This document shows positions 34,874-44,900 of a stretch of 64,000 nt of DNA, piece by piece (the first letter of the stretch is position 1; each line of letters begins with the position of its first letter). Location of the stretch: the NCBI GenBank assembly GCA_021775355.1, contig JAJFHZ010000022.1, positions 62,001-126,000 on the forward strand, in the 5' to 3' direction. The notes beneath the pieces were generated by a model that was given only the letters and a program-made list of their open reading frames with translations, did not search any database and was not told the origin of the DNA. A program made the translations under genes and the position numbers. Source of the DNA: Amylibacter sp. Lineage in GTDB: Bacteria > Pseudomonadota > Alphaproteobacteria > Rhodobacterales > Rhodobacteraceae.

Positions 34874-35196
34874 CTGCGTTGTAATTCATCCAGCTCGCGG
34901 CGTAATGCACCCGCTTCACGCCGTGCCGACCCCAAACCTTGCATTGCGGCATCCAGTTCCGCTTCAGCCTGTGCCGCTTTGTTGACCAATTCGCGTTCAC
35001 GTTGGTGCAGGTATGTGATCGTTTCATCGCGTTGCTCTTCGGCTTCGTGCAGGCGTGTTGCCAGATCATCGATTTCATCAACATTGGTTGAATTGATGCG
35101 GCGCAGACGGCCATAACCCATGCGGGCAATCCAGCCCAAGGCAAAAAAGATCATAAAGGCGGCTGATATGGCAGTGATCAGTTCATTCTTGTCCAT
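34870..35196 (-). CDS. Membrane-anchored coiled-coil protein, conserved hypothetical
   Basis: 108 residues: an N-terminal membrane helix (TAISAAFMIFFALGWIARM) followed by a long Glu/Arg-rich coiled coil (about 40-105). It overlaps the upstream OmpA-family gene by 14 bp and is therefore co-expressed with it. Proteins of this shape sit in the inner membrane and often link to the envelope or division machinery, but no function is known for this one. Confidence 0.75.
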   Translation of the reverse strand: MDKNELITAISAAFMIFFALGWIARMGYGRLRRINSTNVDEIDDLATRLHEAEEQRDETITYLHQRERELVNKAAQAEAELDAAMQGLGSARREAGALRRELDELQRS

Positions 35197-37033
35197 CGTC
35201 GGTATCCTTATTGATCAGTTTAAACTCGATGCGCCGATTTTTGGCGCGACCTTCTTCAGTTCCGTTATCGGCTATGGGCGATGTCTCACCGTAGCCTTTT
35301 GACACCATCTTGCTTGTCCGTATGCGGCGTTCCAGCAATGCACTTAAAACAGCGTCGGCGCGCCCCTGACTTAATGCGGCATTGGTCCCTTCACTGCCTT
35401 GACTGTCGGTATGACCGCCAACTTCGAATTCTGCATCAGGACATTCTGCAAGAATTTCCGCTATACTGTCAATTACGCCCAAGCTGGCTTGCTCTATACT
35501 TGCGGAAGAGGGCGCAAAGTCAATTCTACTGGCACCTAACACAGCCGTTATTTGTTTTTCACAATCCTGTGGATTTATAAAGTTTTCTTCTGGTAGAATT
35601 GCCACCAGATTTTCGTCAAATTCCACATCAACAGTGTAATTTGCATTGGTGCCAACACGGGTGGCAAAAATACGTGAGATAATTGAAGATATATCTTTCT
35701 TAGCACTTTTGCCTTTAATGATAACTGTATCGGGCAACACAACAACACTGCCGTTGCGCATATGGGACATGGCTTCAAGCCCTGCCATAGAACGCACTGT
35801 CCAGCCTTCAGGCAGATTTTCCACAATGCGTGTCTGGTTGTAGATGTTGTCTTTGCCAAACAAGGAAGCTGCATAGGCTGAAATCGTATCTTTGCGCAGT
35901 TGATCCGAAAGGCGGCCACGCATTTGAATCAAACCTTCGGGGCTTTTTGTGACGGTAAAATCCGGCAAGATAATTTCGCCTGTCTGACCATCAATAAGGG
36001 GTTTGGGTGTTAGGATCGCCTGTAATGAAAATAGCTTTGGCAAAGCGTTTTCCAGTTTTGCCACGGCGGTATCAAATGTAGTCTGTGTTACATCCGCTGA
36101 TGCAATCAGTGAAATATCAGAATCCGATAGTGTGATCGTGCCGGAACCAATGTCTTTCATCGCTTCAATTGACAGAATAACTGCCGCACCCCATTCGGTC
36201 GTCGGCACACCGAGACCAACCTGACACGGGATATTGCCGGTAAGTTTAACACGGTAAAGGGCGCGGGTAATTTTGGCACCCGCAAAGTTTGTATCGGCTG
36301 AACAAGCTTCCAGTGTACCCTGCCCATCAATCACCTTCAGCCTGAATAGAAAAGGGGTAATCACGGGTCGCGGTGCCGATATATCCAGGACCAGTTTCAG
36401 GATGTCAGGTTTGTTTTTTGCCAAAGATTTTTGTAGGCTCTGCTGTTCTTTAGGTGTGTCCGATACCGCGATGACCTTGACCCGTTTTGGTGTCACGCTG
36501 ATTTTTGAGCGCGGCACTTGTTTCAGGCGCGATAAGCCAAAATCAACCGCGTCTTTCCATCCTTCAGGTGCTGGATAATCGGCCTGTTCAAGCATGTCTG
36601 TAATTTGTGTATCTGCATGCAGGTTACGAACCTGCGCCAGAATATATTCACGCCCTGTTGACGTCGGGATCAGACCAATGAGCGATACACGTTCCGAATT
36701 GCGCAAAATCTCCAACGAGAATTTTGGCGGTTGCAATCCATCCGGCTGTGAAACTCTGGTACGGTCATAAACCCGCCCTTCATTGATGTTACCACTGATC
36801 AGTTGCAAGGTTCTGAAACGTGTGGCTTCATTTTCAGCCAGCCCGCCGACAATAACCTGAAAGCCGTCGGCGCGAACCGTTGCCCAACTTTCGCTGGCCC
36901 CGTTTAAAAGAGTAACCAGTTGGCGCACTGTGTGGCGTTCTATATGGTCAACAAGCTTGGCTGCGCTGAATATGGCCAAAGCACATGAAAGTACGAAACT
37001 GATCGCTGCTGTTAGTAGGGCGGTTCGCCGCAT
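35183..37033 (-). CDS. OmpA-family envelope protein with BON-like repeats
   Basis: 616 residues. N-terminal hydrophobic segment (7-26), a long periplasmic part with several BON-like/OsmY-like units (for example TRFRTLQLISGNINEGRVYDRTRV, LRKDTISAYAASLFGKDNIYNQTR), then a C-terminal OmpA peptidoglycan-binding domain with GGHTDSQGSEGTNAALSQGRAD and GYGETSPIADN..EEGRAKNRRIEF. It should bridge inner membrane to peptidoglycan. It is followed by the coiled-coil gene in the same operon. Confidence 0.88.
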   Translation of the reverse strand: MRRTALLTAAISFVLSCALAIFSAAKLVDHIERHTVRQLVTLLNGASESWATVRADGFQVIVGGLAENEATRFRTLQLISGNINEGRVYDRTRVSQPDGLQPPKFSLEILRNSERVSLIGLIPTSTGREYILAQVRNLHADTQITDMLEQADYPAPEGWKDAVDFGLSRLKQVPRSKISVTPKRVKVIAVSDTPKEQQSLQKSLAKNKPDILKLVLDISAPRPVITPFLFRLKVIDGQGTLEACSADTNFAGAKITRALYRVKLTGNIPCQVGLGVPTTEWGAAVILSIEAMKDIGSGTITLSDSDISLIASADVTQTTFDTAVAKLENALPKLFSLQAILTPKPLIDGQTGEIILPDFTVTKSPEGLIQMRGRLSDQLRKDTISAYAASLFGKDNIYNQTRIVENLPEGWTVRSMAGLEAMSHMRNGSVVVLPDTVIIKGKSAKKDISSIISRIFATRVGTNANYTVDVEFDENLVAILPEENFINPQDCEKQITAVLGASRIDFAPSSASIEQASLGVIDSIAEILAECPDAEFEVGGHTDSQGSEGTNAALSQGRADAVLSALLERRIRTSKMVSKGYGETSPIADNGTEEGRAKNRRIEFKLINKDTDDGQE

Positions 37034-37091
37034 TTCTTAACCTTTATGAATAGGTAACAGTTTGGGTTTTTAATCTATGCCAGATAGGCAT

Positions 37092-38087
37092 TCAAGCACC
37101 AATCCCCAAGCCCTGCAGGATAAGCAATAATCCCCAGAATACCACGGGGATCAGGCCTGCATCGCGGTTTTCACGGAATAATTTCAGGCAAACATCAGGA
37201 TCGTCTATGTCCAGACGCCTAAGCTGCCACATCAAGTGCATACCAAAGGCCCAAATGCCGATTAATGCAATGCTCAAGGTTATGGGATTGGCATGATCCA
37301 GAATTGCGAAAAGCAGTGCGAAGGTCATTAGAATGATTGTGCCGATCTGGAATTTTGACAACCATGCATATGTGCGGTTTCCAAACAGCCGCGCAGTGGA
37401 TTTGACCCCGATTAGCGCGTCATCATCTTTATCCTGATGGGCATAGATGGTGTCATAAAACAACGTCCAGCTAATACCTGCCAGATATAACAAAACAGGT
37501 GCCCATGTCAGGCTGCCCATATGGGCAGCCCAGCCCAGCAACGCCCCCCAGTTGAAAGCGATACCCAAGAAAACCTGCGGCCACCACGTAAAGCGTTTGG
37601 CAAAAGGATAGATCACCACAGGTACAAGCGCGATGATACCTAAAAGGATTGCAAAGCTGTTAAAAGTCAGCAAAACGCCAAAGGCAATGGCCGCTTGGAT
37701 AAACATCCAATACGCGGCTTGTGTTGTAGTGACTTGACCAGACGGGATCGGGCGTGATTTTGTGCGTTCGACCTTGTCATCAATATCGCGGTCGGAAATG
37801 TCATTCCAAGTACATCCTGCACCGCGCATCAGAAAAGCGCCAATAGCGCAGGCGATGAAATACCACACGTCATTCCAGTTGGCCCCGTTCGGATCGCCAA
37901 GTGCTGCCATAAATAGCCCCCACCAGCATGGGATCAGCAGCAACCACGTACCGGCGGGCCGATCTGCGCGCGACAGGCGCAAATAGGGGCGTGACCAAGC
38001 TGGGCAAAATCGGTCAACCCAGTTTTTGTCGGTGGCGTCTGCCACACGGCCTGCAACTTGGGCTGGTTTCTTTTGGTGTTCAGACAT
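37092..38087 (-). CDS. ubiA: 4-hydroxybenzoate octaprenyltransferase
   Basis: 331 residues, about nine membrane helices. The two Asp-rich motifs are present: NDISDRDIDDKVERTKSRPIPSG and YDTIYAHQDKDDD, binding the polyprenyl diphosphate through Mg2+. It prenylates 4-hydroxybenzoate in ubiquinone synthesis. A 40-residue polar N-terminal extension is longer than in E. coli. Its start codon lies only 11 bp from the divergent rsmE start. Confidence 0.95.
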   Translation of the reverse strand: MSEHQKKPAQVAGRVADATDKNWVDRFCPAWSRPYLRLSRADRPAGTWLLLIPCWWGLFMAALGDPNGANWNDVWYFIACAIGAFLMRGAGCTWNDISDRDIDDKVERTKSRPIPSGQVTTTQAAYWMFIQAAIAFGVLLTFNSFAILLGIIALVPVVIYPFAKRFTWWPQVFLGIAFNWGALLGWAAHMGSLTWAPVLLYLAGISWTLFYDTIYAHQDKDDDALIGVKSTARLFGNRTYAWLSKFQIGTIILMTFALLFAILDHANPITLSIALIGIWAFGMHLMWQLRRLDIDDPDVCLKLFRENRDAGLIPVVFWGLLLILQGLGIGA

Positions 38088-38098
38088 AAGTTCAGGCC

Positions 38099-38830
38099 AT
38101 GACAGTTAAAGCTAAAATCAGACTCTATGTAGACGTGCCTTTAGTCAAAGGGCAATCCCTATCGCTATCCAAAGATCAGGCACATTACATAACGGGTGTG
38201 ATGCGTCAGAAAGCGGGGGCGAAAGTGGCCCTGTTTAACGGGTGTGACGGTGAATGGCAGGCAGAATTGATTGAGGTTGGAAAACGTCGCGCGGTGTTGA
38301 TCTGTTTGGAGCAGTCCAAGGCCCAGAAAATCCCGCCCGATGTCTGGCTGTATTTTGCGCCGATCAAAAAGGTTCGCACTGATTTTATCGTCGAAAAGGC
38401 GGCGGAATTGGGTGCAGCCCGGATCTGCCCCGTGCAAACCGATTTCACCAATGCGGAACGGATCAGACAGGATCGCCTGCAAGCACATGCCGTCGAAGCG
38501 GCGGAACAATGCGGTGAGACATTTGTGCCCCCTGTAGAGGCTTTGCAAAAGCTGGATACGATTTTGGCGAGCTGGCCAACTGATCGCAAATTGCTGTTTT
38601 GTGATGAAACATTGGTGAATGACACGACACAGGGATTGGCAGGTGCGAAAGGTGAAAAATGGGCTATTCTTATCGGCCCCGAGGGCGGGTTTTCCGATAA
38701 AGAGATTGCGAAGCTTCGGGCGATGGAGGCAACCCATCCGATCAGCCTTGGCCCGCGTGTGTTACGCGCGGATACGGCAGCGGTTGCGGCCCTGACACTA
38801 TGGCAGAACACATTAGGAGACTGGCGATGA
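38099..38830 (+). CDS. rsmE: 16S rRNA (uracil1498-N3)-methyltransferase
   Basis: 243 residues, SPOUT family with an N-terminal PUA-like domain. SAM-knot motifs ILIGPEGGFSDKEI and LGPRVLRADTAAVAALTLWQ are intact. It methylates U1498 of 16S rRNA. The ATG is only 11 bp from the ubiA start, leaving no room for a normal leader. Its stop overlaps the next gene by 4 bp (ATGA). Confidence 0.95.
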   Translation: MTVKAKIRLYVDVPLVKGQSLSLSKDQAHYITGVMRQKAGAKVALFNGCDGEWQAELIEVGKRRAVLICLEQSKAQKIPPDVWLYFAPIKKVRTDFIVEKAAELGAARICPVQTDFTNAERIRQDRLQAHAVEAAEQCGETFVPPVEALQKLDTILASWPTDRKLLFCDETLVNDTTQGLAGAKGEKWAILIGPEGGFSDKEIAKLRAMEATHPISLGPRVLRADTAAVAALTLWQNTLGDWR

Positions 38831-39339
38831 GTTTCATCAGGCCATCCGTTGCAACGCATTTTACCAAATGGCGTGAAGCGTATTTTGTCGTATTTTTTTT
38901 GATACTGGGCGTCTGGTTTTTCTTGCGCGGCACAGCTACCCTTAATCTTGTGCTTCAGGCACTGGGCTTGGTTATCTCGCTTGTCGGGATAATCTTGTTG
39001 CGCACAACCATTCAACGCATTCGGTTCAGGCGCACACAAAAGGCCCCCGGCATGGTGGATGTAACCGAACGCGAGATCAGTTATTTCGGACCAATGTCGG
39101 GTAAAACGGTATCTTTGGAAAGCTTGAATAAAATTGAACTGCGCGAAAGTGAAGCCTATGCTGCGATCTGGGTTTTGCATCATTCTGAAGGTGACCCGAT
39201 GATTGTGCCGACAACAGCCAAAGGCGCGGACCGCCTATTTGATGCTTTTACCAGTCTGTCCGGGGTTAAAGTGGATGCGCTTGTGGTGGCGCTTAACAAG
39301 ACCCCGATACACAATCAGGTGATTTGGGAACGCAACTGA
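38827..39339 (+). CDS. Conserved membrane protein, hypothetical
   Basis: 170 residues from the ATG at 38827 overlapping the rsmE stop (ATGA). Two membrane helices (about 20-36 and 42-62) then a cytoplasmic beta-rich domain (MVDVTEREISYFGPMSGKTV, LESLNKIELRESEAYAAIWVL) that looks like a PH-like or bPH-type fold. Not recognised as a named family. Coupled to rsmE. Confidence 0.7.
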   Translation: MSFIRPSVATHFTKWREAYFVVFFLILGVWFFLRGTATLNLVLQALGLVISLVGIILLRTTIQRIRFRRTQKAPGMVDVTEREISYFGPMSGKTVSLESLNKIELRESEAYAAIWVLHHSEGDPMIVPTTAKGADRLFDAFTSLSGVKVDALVVALNKTPIHNQVIWERN

Positions 39340-39412
39340 CGTATCATATCCGCTTGACAGATTGGCATGAAACTGGCCCTGTCGGAACAAACAGATATTA
39401 GGAATATTAGAT

Positions 39413-40783
39413 ATGTCGATCCCACAAACAGGCGGCGGCCCGATTGAGCATCATGATCAGTTGGCACAGTACTTGGCCGAAGGCTGCAAGCCCAAAGAAG
39501 ACTGGCGCATAGGCACCGAGCATGAAAAATTCGGTTATGACAAGGATACCCTGCTACCTTTGCCCTATGACGGGCCCCGTTCAGTCAAGGCAATGCTGGA
39601 AGGCTTGCGTGACGAATTCAACTGGGCGCCGGTTCTGGAGGCCGGCAATATTATCGGTCTGGAAAAAAATGGTGCTAACGTATCATTGGAACCTGGCGGG
39701 CAGTTGGAGTTGTCAGGAGCGCCGCTGGAAACCATCCATGAAACCTGCGATGAGGTTAATGTACACCTGAAAGAGGTGCAAACCATCGCAGACCGTATTG
39801 GTGTGGGTTACATCGGGCTGGGGGCATCACCCGATTGGACACATGAACAAGTGCCGATGATGCCCAAAGGCCGCTACCGTTTGATGACTGATTACATGGG
39901 GCGCGTTGGTACGCATGGCACCCAAATGATGTATCGCACTTGTACGGTGCAGGTGAACTTGGATTTCGGTTCCGAAGCTGACATGGTCCAAAAAATGCGT
40001 GTAGCACTTGCATTGCAGCCCGTAGCCACGGCACTTTTTGCCAATTCACCGTTCTTTGAAGGCAGGGAAAACGGCCATAAAAGTTGGCGTGCACGTATTT
40101 GGCGCGACCTTGATGCGGCGCGCACAGGTATGTTGCCGTTCGTGTTCGAAGATGGCATGGGTTTTGAAGCATGGGTGCAATACATGCTGGATGTGCCGAT
40201 GTATTTTGTCTACCGCGACGGTAAATATATCAATGCGCTGGGCCAGTCGTTCCGCGACTTTCTAAAAGGTGAACTGCCCGCCTTGCCGGGTGAAAAACCA
40301 ACACTGTCTGATTGGGCCGACCATCTGACGACATGTTTCCCCGAGGCACGGCTGAAGAAATTCATCGAAATGCGCGGGGCCGATGGTGGCCCTTGGCGGC
40401 GCATTTGTGCGTTACCTGCCTACTGGGTCGGATTGATCTATGACCAAACCGCGTTGGATGCGGCGTGGGACCTGTGCAAAGACTGGGATGCCGAAACTCG
40501 TGACGCGCTGCGTGTGGCCGCATCTGTGGACGGTATTGCCGCCAAGGTCGGCAACATTTCGATGCTTGATCTGGCCCGTGAAACCGTGGCGATTTCCAAA
40601 GCGGGTCTGGCGGCGCGTGCACGTCCCGGTGCAGGCGGGATGATCCCTGACGAGACACATTTTTTGAATGCTTTAGAAGAGGTTGTTGAGACGGGTATGT
40701 CCCCTGCATGCGAACTGACCGAAAAGTTTCACGGTGAATGGGGCGGTGATCTGAAACGGATTTACGCGGATTACAGCTACTAA
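39413..40783 (+). CDS. gshA: Glutamate-cysteine ligase (GCS2/plant type)
   Basis: 456 residues; first enzyme of glutathione synthesis, joining Glu and Cys with ATP. The sequence is of the alphaproteobacterial/plant type: IGTEHEKFGY near residue 38, LEPGGQLELSGAPLETIH, MYRTCTVQVNLDFGSEADMVQKM with the substrate-binding region, and a C-terminal RPGAGGM(I)PDETHFL. A terminator follows. Full length. Confidence 0.95.
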   Translation: MSIPQTGGGPIEHHDQLAQYLAEGCKPKEDWRIGTEHEKFGYDKDTLLPLPYDGPRSVKAMLEGLRDEFNWAPVLEAGNIIGLEKNGANVSLEPGGQLELSGAPLETIHETCDEVNVHLKEVQTIADRIGVGYIGLGASPDWTHEQVPMMPKGRYRLMTDYMGRVGTHGTQMMYRTCTVQVNLDFGSEADMVQKMRVALALQPVATALFANSPFFEGRENGHKSWRARIWRDLDAARTGMLPFVFEDGMGFEAWVQYMLDVPMYFVYRDGKYINALGQSFRDFLKGELPALPGEKPTLSDWADHLTTCFPEARLKKFIEMRGADGGPWRRICALPAYWVGLIYDQTALDAAWDLCKDWDAETRDALRVAASVDGIAAKVGNISMLDLARETVAISKAGLAARARPGAGGMIPDETHFLNALEEVVETGMSPACELTEKFHGEWGGDLKRIYADYSY

Positions 40784-40784
40784 A

Positions 40785-40812
40785 TAAAAAGGCCGCATTC
40801 AGCGGCCTTTCA
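40785..40812 (+). terminator. Terminator between gshA and DUF805
   Basis: Stem aggccgc/gcggcct with loop attca, preceded by AAAAA and followed by ttcatc. Likely serves gshA and, on the opposite strand, the DUF805 gene (A-run becomes T-run). Confidence 0.75.
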
Positions 40813-40832
40813 TCAATTCATGGTTGTTGGGT

Positions 40833-41183
40833 TTATACCAGTGGGTCAGGGCCGAAACGGTTCTCGCCTTCGGTTCCGCGTGTCACGAACAGATATAGAA
40901 GGTAGAGCGCGCCAATAATTGGCACGAGCCCGATCAGAAGCCACCAACCGCTTTTATCTTTGTCGTGCATGCGGCGAATTGCAACGCAAATGGATGGTGC
41001 AAGTGTCGCCAAAACAAAGATCAAATAGAAAATTGGAACCCCAAGTGCTGCATCGATAACCGATGCAATGATAGCGATGATAAATGTAAACAGCGCATAC
41101 CACCAATATTGTGATCTTTGTGCACGCCCTTGTATCGTAAAATAATTGCTGAAACAGAATTTAACGGCTGTCATGAAATCCAT
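40833..41183 (-). CDS. DUF805 family membrane protein
   Basis: 116 residues with the DUF805 plan: MDFMTAVKFCFSNYFTIQGRAQRSQYWWY, then helices and the RRMHDKDKSGWWLLIGLVPIIG motif, and a terminal GENRFGPDP typical of the family. Inner membrane; function unknown. It lies 2 bp from the plsY stop in the same direction, so it may be the last gene of the pyrB-pyrC'-plsY operon. Confidence 0.9.
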   Translation of the reverse strand: MDFMTAVKFCFSNYFTIQGRAQRSQYWWYALFTFIIAIIASVIDAALGVPIFYLIFVLATLAPSICVAIRRMHDKDKSGWWLLIGLVPIIGALYLLYLFVTRGTEGENRFGPDPLV

Positions 41184-41185
41184 TA

Positions 41186-41794
41186 TTATCCCCTTTTTCC
41201 TATTTTGGGCTCGGTGCCCTTTAAAATACGTTTTATGTTTTCCTTATGCTTGACCCAAATCAGCAGGGTCATTATGAGAACGAACAATACACCAGATTTG
41301 GTATCAATCAAGTATAACCACACAGGGGCTAGTAGGGATGCTACCAGCGCTGAGGCTGAAGAGATGCGTATAATGATGGCGGTAACAAGCCAGGTCAGAC
41401 AAGCGGCAAGCCCGGCCCAGAAATTTATTGCCAGCAATATACCCAGAAAAACCGCAACTCCCTTACCACCCTTGAACTTTAGCCAGATGGGGTAAAGGTG
41501 GCCCAGAAAGGCGAACAGCCCTGCAATTTGTGCGGCGGTTTCTCCAAAGAAATAGTTTGCCAACAACACGGCGACCACCCCTTTGCCTGCGTCAAATACC
41601 ACCGTCAGAAAAGCCGCCAGTTTGTTGCCGGTACGTAAAACATTGGTGGCTCCGATATTGCCCGAACCGATGTCGCGCAGATTGCCAAGCCCCATGACCT
41701 TGGCGATCACCATGCCAAAGGGGATCGAGCCCATAAGATATGCAAAGCTGGCAACAGCTATGATGGCCGTTGGAGTTATATCAAGATTTAGCAT
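41186..41794 (-). CDS. plsY: Acyl-phosphate glycerol-3-phosphate acyltransferase
   Basis: 202 residues from the ATG at 41794 (MLNLDITP). Motifs GSIPFGMV, GSGNIGATNVLRTG and FKGGKGVAVFLG are the three PlsY active-site loops. It makes lysophosphatidate from acyl phosphate at the inner membrane. It overlaps pyrC' by 14 bp; pyrB-pyrC'-plsY is a familiar Rhodobacterales gene order. Confidence 0.94.
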   Translation of the reverse strand: MLNLDITPTAIIAVASFAYLMGSIPFGMVIAKVMGLGNLRDIGSGNIGATNVLRTGNKLAAFLTVVFDAGKGVVAVLLANYFFGETAAQIAGLFAFLGHLYPIWLKFKGGKGVAVFLGILLAINFWAGLAACLTWLVTAIIIRISSASALVASLLAPVWLYLIDTKSGVLFVLIMTLLIWVKHKENIKRILKGTEPKIGKRG

Positions 41795-43049
41795 AAATTT
41801 CCTGCCCTCCAAGGAACGTGCGCAACACGACCCCTTGCATCCGCCGCCCGTCAAACGGCGTGTTTTTGGATTTTGATCGCAGCGTAGTGCGATCCAGCAC
41901 AAAAGGTTTATCAGGGTCAAACAGCACCAGATCGGCAGGTGCGCCTTTGGTCAGACGCCCGCCATTCAAACCCAACAGTTTTGCAGGGTTCAATGACAAT
42001 GCCCGCCACAGGGTCGGCATATCCATATAACCACCATGCACCAGTTGCATTGCGGCGGGTAGCAGGGTCTCTAAACCCACAGCCCCCGATGCGGCCTCTT
42101 CAAATGGCAGGCGCTTGCTTTCTTCATCTTGGGGTGTGTGCATCGAACTGATGATGTCTATCAAACCACTCGCAACCGCTTCTACCGTTGCAATGCGATC
42201 TGTCTCATGGCGCAAGGGTGGTTTGACTTTAAAGAATGTACGATAGCCCTCAACATCCAGCTCATTTAGTGTCAGGTGATGGATTGACGCGCCCGCCGTT
42301 ACATTTAATCCAGCGGCTTTGGCGCGTTCCAATACGGGCAGGGCTACGGCGGTGGAAATCTGGTCAACATGATAATGCACACCCGTCATTTCCACCAATG
42401 CCATGTCGCGTTCCAGCTGAATACGTTCAGCCATAGGTGACGCCCCCGGCAAGCCCAGTTTTGTTGCAAACGGGCCGGAAGTTACGGCAGAACCCTTACT
42501 AAGGGATGGTTCCTGAATGTGCCCCATGACCAAAGCGCCCAACCCCTTGGCATAGGTCAGGCAACGGCCAAATATCTTATTGTCTGCGATCACACTGTCG
42601 GCGTCGGAAAACGCCACAGCACCTGCATCTTGCAAAAAGCCGATCTCGGCCATTTCTTTGCCGCCACGCCCACGAGTCATGGCGGCCATTGATAGAACGT
42701 TCACACAAGCATCTTCCACCGCACGACTAAGGGCAAAGTGTAGGGTTTCGGGGCTGTCTATCGCAGGCTTCGTATCGGGACGGATCACCATCGTTGTCAC
42801 ACCACCTGCCGCCGCTGCGCGCCCGGCAGAGGCAAAACTTTCCTTGTGCCGTTCACCCGGCTCGCACACCTTCACCCCGATGTCGACGATGCCGGGTGCC
42901 AAGCACTTGCCACTACAATCGATAGCTTCACCTTTGGGCGCATCGTCATAGCTGATTTCGGTAATCTTATCGTTCTGGATGACAAGAGAGCCAAGTTTGT
43001 CCGTACCGACTTCGGGATCAATCAGGCGAGCGTTGGTAAGGATCAGCAT
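41781..43049 (-). CDS. Dihydroorotase-like protein, probably non-catalytic (PyrC'/PyrX)
   Basis: 422 residues with the amidohydrolase fold and overall similarity to type I dihydroorotase ([47 protein letters not shown]). However the metal-binding HxH of strand 1 is GVK (residues 58-60), and the late Asp of the DHAPH motif is missing, reading SSMHTP (Met303). Such pseudo-dihydroorotases form a complex with aspartate carbamoyltransferase in many proteobacteria, so it is better viewed as PyrC' than active PyrC. Overlaps pyrB by 7 bp. A second, active dihydroorotase should be elsewhere in the genome. Confidence 0.9.
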   Translation of the reverse strand: MLILTNARLIDPEVGTDKLGSLVIQNDKITEISYDDAPKGEAIDCSGKCLAPGIVDIGVKVCEPGERHKESFASAGRAAAAGGVTTMVIRPDTKPAIDSPETLHFALSRAVEDACVNVLSMAAMTRGRGGKEMAEIGFLQDAGAVAFSDADSVIADNKIFGRCLTYAKGLGALVMGHIQEPSLSKGSAVTSGPFATKLGLPGASPMAERIQLERDMALVEMTGVHYHVDQISTAVALPVLERAKAAGLNVTAGASIHHLTLNELDVEGYRTFFKVKPPLRHETDRIATVEAVASGLIDIISSMHTPQDEESKRLPFEEAASGAVGLETLLPAAMQLVHGGYMDMPTLWRALSLNPAKLLGLNGGRLTKGAPADLVLFDPDKPFVLDRTTLRSKSKNTPFDGRRMQGVVLRTFLGGQEIYAKS

Positions 43050-43996
43050 GTTGCATCCTCCTTTTTCGTCGATCGCAACCCATCCGCCAGCAAATGCATT
43101 GCCGCCATCCTGACAGCGACCCCCATTTCAACCTGTTCCTGAATAACTGAACGTGTCACGTCGTCGGCAATGTCGCCATCTATTTCAACGCCCCTATTCA
43201 TCGGGCCGGGGTGCATGACAATCGCATCCGGTTTGGCATTGGCCAGTTTCTTTACATCCAGCCCCCAGCGGTGGTAATATTCGCGCTCACTTGGGATGAA
43301 CGCGCCATCCATTCGTTCGCGTTGCAGGCGCAACATCATCACCACATCCACGTCTGTCAGGCCTTCGTTCATATCGTGAAATACTTCAACCCCGAACTTG
43401 TCGATGCCCGATGGCAACAGGGTTTGCGGGGCAATCAGTCGAATGCGACTTTCCATTTTGTTCAGTAAAAAGATGTTGGATCGGGCCACACGGCTGTGTG
43501 CAATATCACCGCAAATCGCCACCGACAGGCGGTGCAATCGCCCCTTGGCACGCCGAATGGTCAGCGCGTCCAGCAGGGCTTGTGTCGGGTGTTCGTGTCG
43601 GCCGTCACCTGCGTTCAGCACAGCGCAATTCACCTTTTCCGACAACAGATCAACCGCACCGGATTGCGGGTGGCGCATGACCAAAAGATCGGGGTTCATC
43701 GCGTTCAATGTCAAAGCGGTATCAACGAGGGTTTCACCCTTTTTAATGGATGATGCACCCAAGGCCATGTTCATCACATCTGCCCCCAGCCGTTTGCCGG
43801 CTAGCTCAAAACTGGCTTGTGTGCGGGTGGAATTTTCAAAGAACATGTTGATCTGGGTGAGGCCGTTTAGCACATTGGAATGCTTGTTGGCTTGTCGATT
43901 CAGGTCAACGTAACTTTCGGCCAGATCAAGAATGGTTGTAATATCGGCAGGGGACAGCTGTTCTATCCCTAAAAGGTGGCGCACCGAAATTCCCAT
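43043..43996 (-). CDS. pyrB: Aspartate carbamoyltransferase catalytic subunit
   Basis: 317 residues. Carbamoyl phosphate-binding [11 protein letters not shown] motif, [22 protein letters not shown] and the terminal [10 protein letters not shown] are intact. First committed step of pyrimidine synthesis. Upstream of the pseudo-dihydroorotase with a 7-bp overlap; no pyrI. Normal length. Confidence 0.96.
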   Translation of the reverse strand: MGISVRHLLGIEQLSPADITTILDLAESYVDLNRQANKHSNVLNGLTQINMFFENSTRTQASFELAGKRLGADVMNMALGASSIKKGETLVDTALTLNAMNPDLLVMRHPQSGAVDLLSEKVNCAVLNAGDGRHEHPTQALLDALTIRRAKGRLHRLSVAICGDIAHSRVARSNIFLLNKMESRIRLIAPQTLLPSGIDKFGVEVFHDMNEGLTDVDVVMMLRLQRERMDGAFIPSEREYYHRWGLDVKKLANAKPDAIVMHPGPMNRGVEIDGDIADDVTRSVIQEQVEMGVAVRMAAMHLLADGLRSTKKEDATC

Positions 43997-44108
43997 GAAG
44001 GCCCTCGTATATTATTTTGCCGCTTATAAGATGGGACGGTTTCAGAAACAAGGGATTTACGCCGCGTGGCAGAGTTTCTATTCTGTAATAGAATCTGGGA
44101 TTTGATGA

Positions 44109-44897
44109 ATGACGCCTGACTTTGACTATATCGCTGCCAAAGCAGCCTTAGAATGGCAGATCGAGCTGGGTGTGGATGAATGTATCGGTGAGGTTCCGAT
44201 CAATCGCTATGATGTGAAGCCGCAAAAGCTGAAACTGGGAGCAACATCGAATATCGCACCAGTCAGTGCGATGCCGTCGGTTATTCCGGTTCAGGAAAGT
44301 GCGGCTGATATTGCGGGTATTATGGCGGGTCGCTGTAACGATCTGGCTGCATTGCGCGATGCAATGGCAGTGTTTGATCAATGCGCATTGAAAAAAGGGG
44401 CTAAAAATCTGGTATTTGCAGACGGAAACCCAAGTGCGCGGGTGATGATTGTGGGCGAAGCCCCCGGTCGGGATGAGGACGTGCAGGGCCTACCATTTGT
44501 AGGGGCCGCAGGGCAGCTGCTGGATAAGATGTTCGCGGCCATTGATATGATGCGCACGGGTGAAACCGAAAAAGACGCACTTTACATCACCAATGTGATG
44601 CCTTGGCGACCACCGCAAAACCGGGACCCAGAGCCGACCGAAATACAGATGATGCTGCCGTTCCTGAAACGCCATATAGAATTGGTGAACCCCGATATGA
44701 TCGTGTTGATGGGAAATACGGCATGTCAGGCGGTATTGGGGCGTAAAGGCATTACGCGCCTACGCGGCAATTGGACATCTGCCTTTGATAAGCCGGTGAT
44801 GCCAATGTTCCACCCAGCAGCTTTGTTGCGTGATGGATCTAAAAAAGCCGATGCTTGGGCTGATCTGTTGTCAATTCAGGCCAAATTAAAGGAATAA
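44109..44897 (+). CDS. Uracil-DNA glycosylase, family 4/5-like
   Basis: 262 residues. The UDG fold is shown by [47 protein letters not shown], and MFHPAALLR. An about 70-residue N-terminal extension precedes the catalytic core. In 4Fe-4S family-4 enzymes a CxxC lies before the core; here only the second Cys is present (FDQC: Phe89, Cys92), so a cluster bound in the classic way is doubtful. It removes uracil from DNA. It starts an operon with moaB and a Nudix gene. Confidence 0.88.
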   Translation: MTPDFDYIAAKAALEWQIELGVDECIGEVPINRYDVKPQKLKLGATSNIAPVSAMPSVIPVQESAADIAGIMAGRCNDLAALRDAMAVFDQCALKKGAKNLVFADGNPSARVMIVGEAPGRDEDVQGLPFVGAAGQLLDKMFAAIDMMRTGETEKDALYITNVMPWRPPQNRDPEPTEIQMMLPFLKRHIELVNPDMIVLMGNTACQAVLGRKGITRLRGNWTSAFDKPVMPMFHPAALLRDGSKKADAWADLLSIQAKLKE

Positions 44898-44900
44898 GTT

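Noticed and set aside
38206-39183. 325-residue minus-strand frame over rsmE and its neighbour
   Set aside because: It lies over two clear plus-strand genes and has no recognisable domain.
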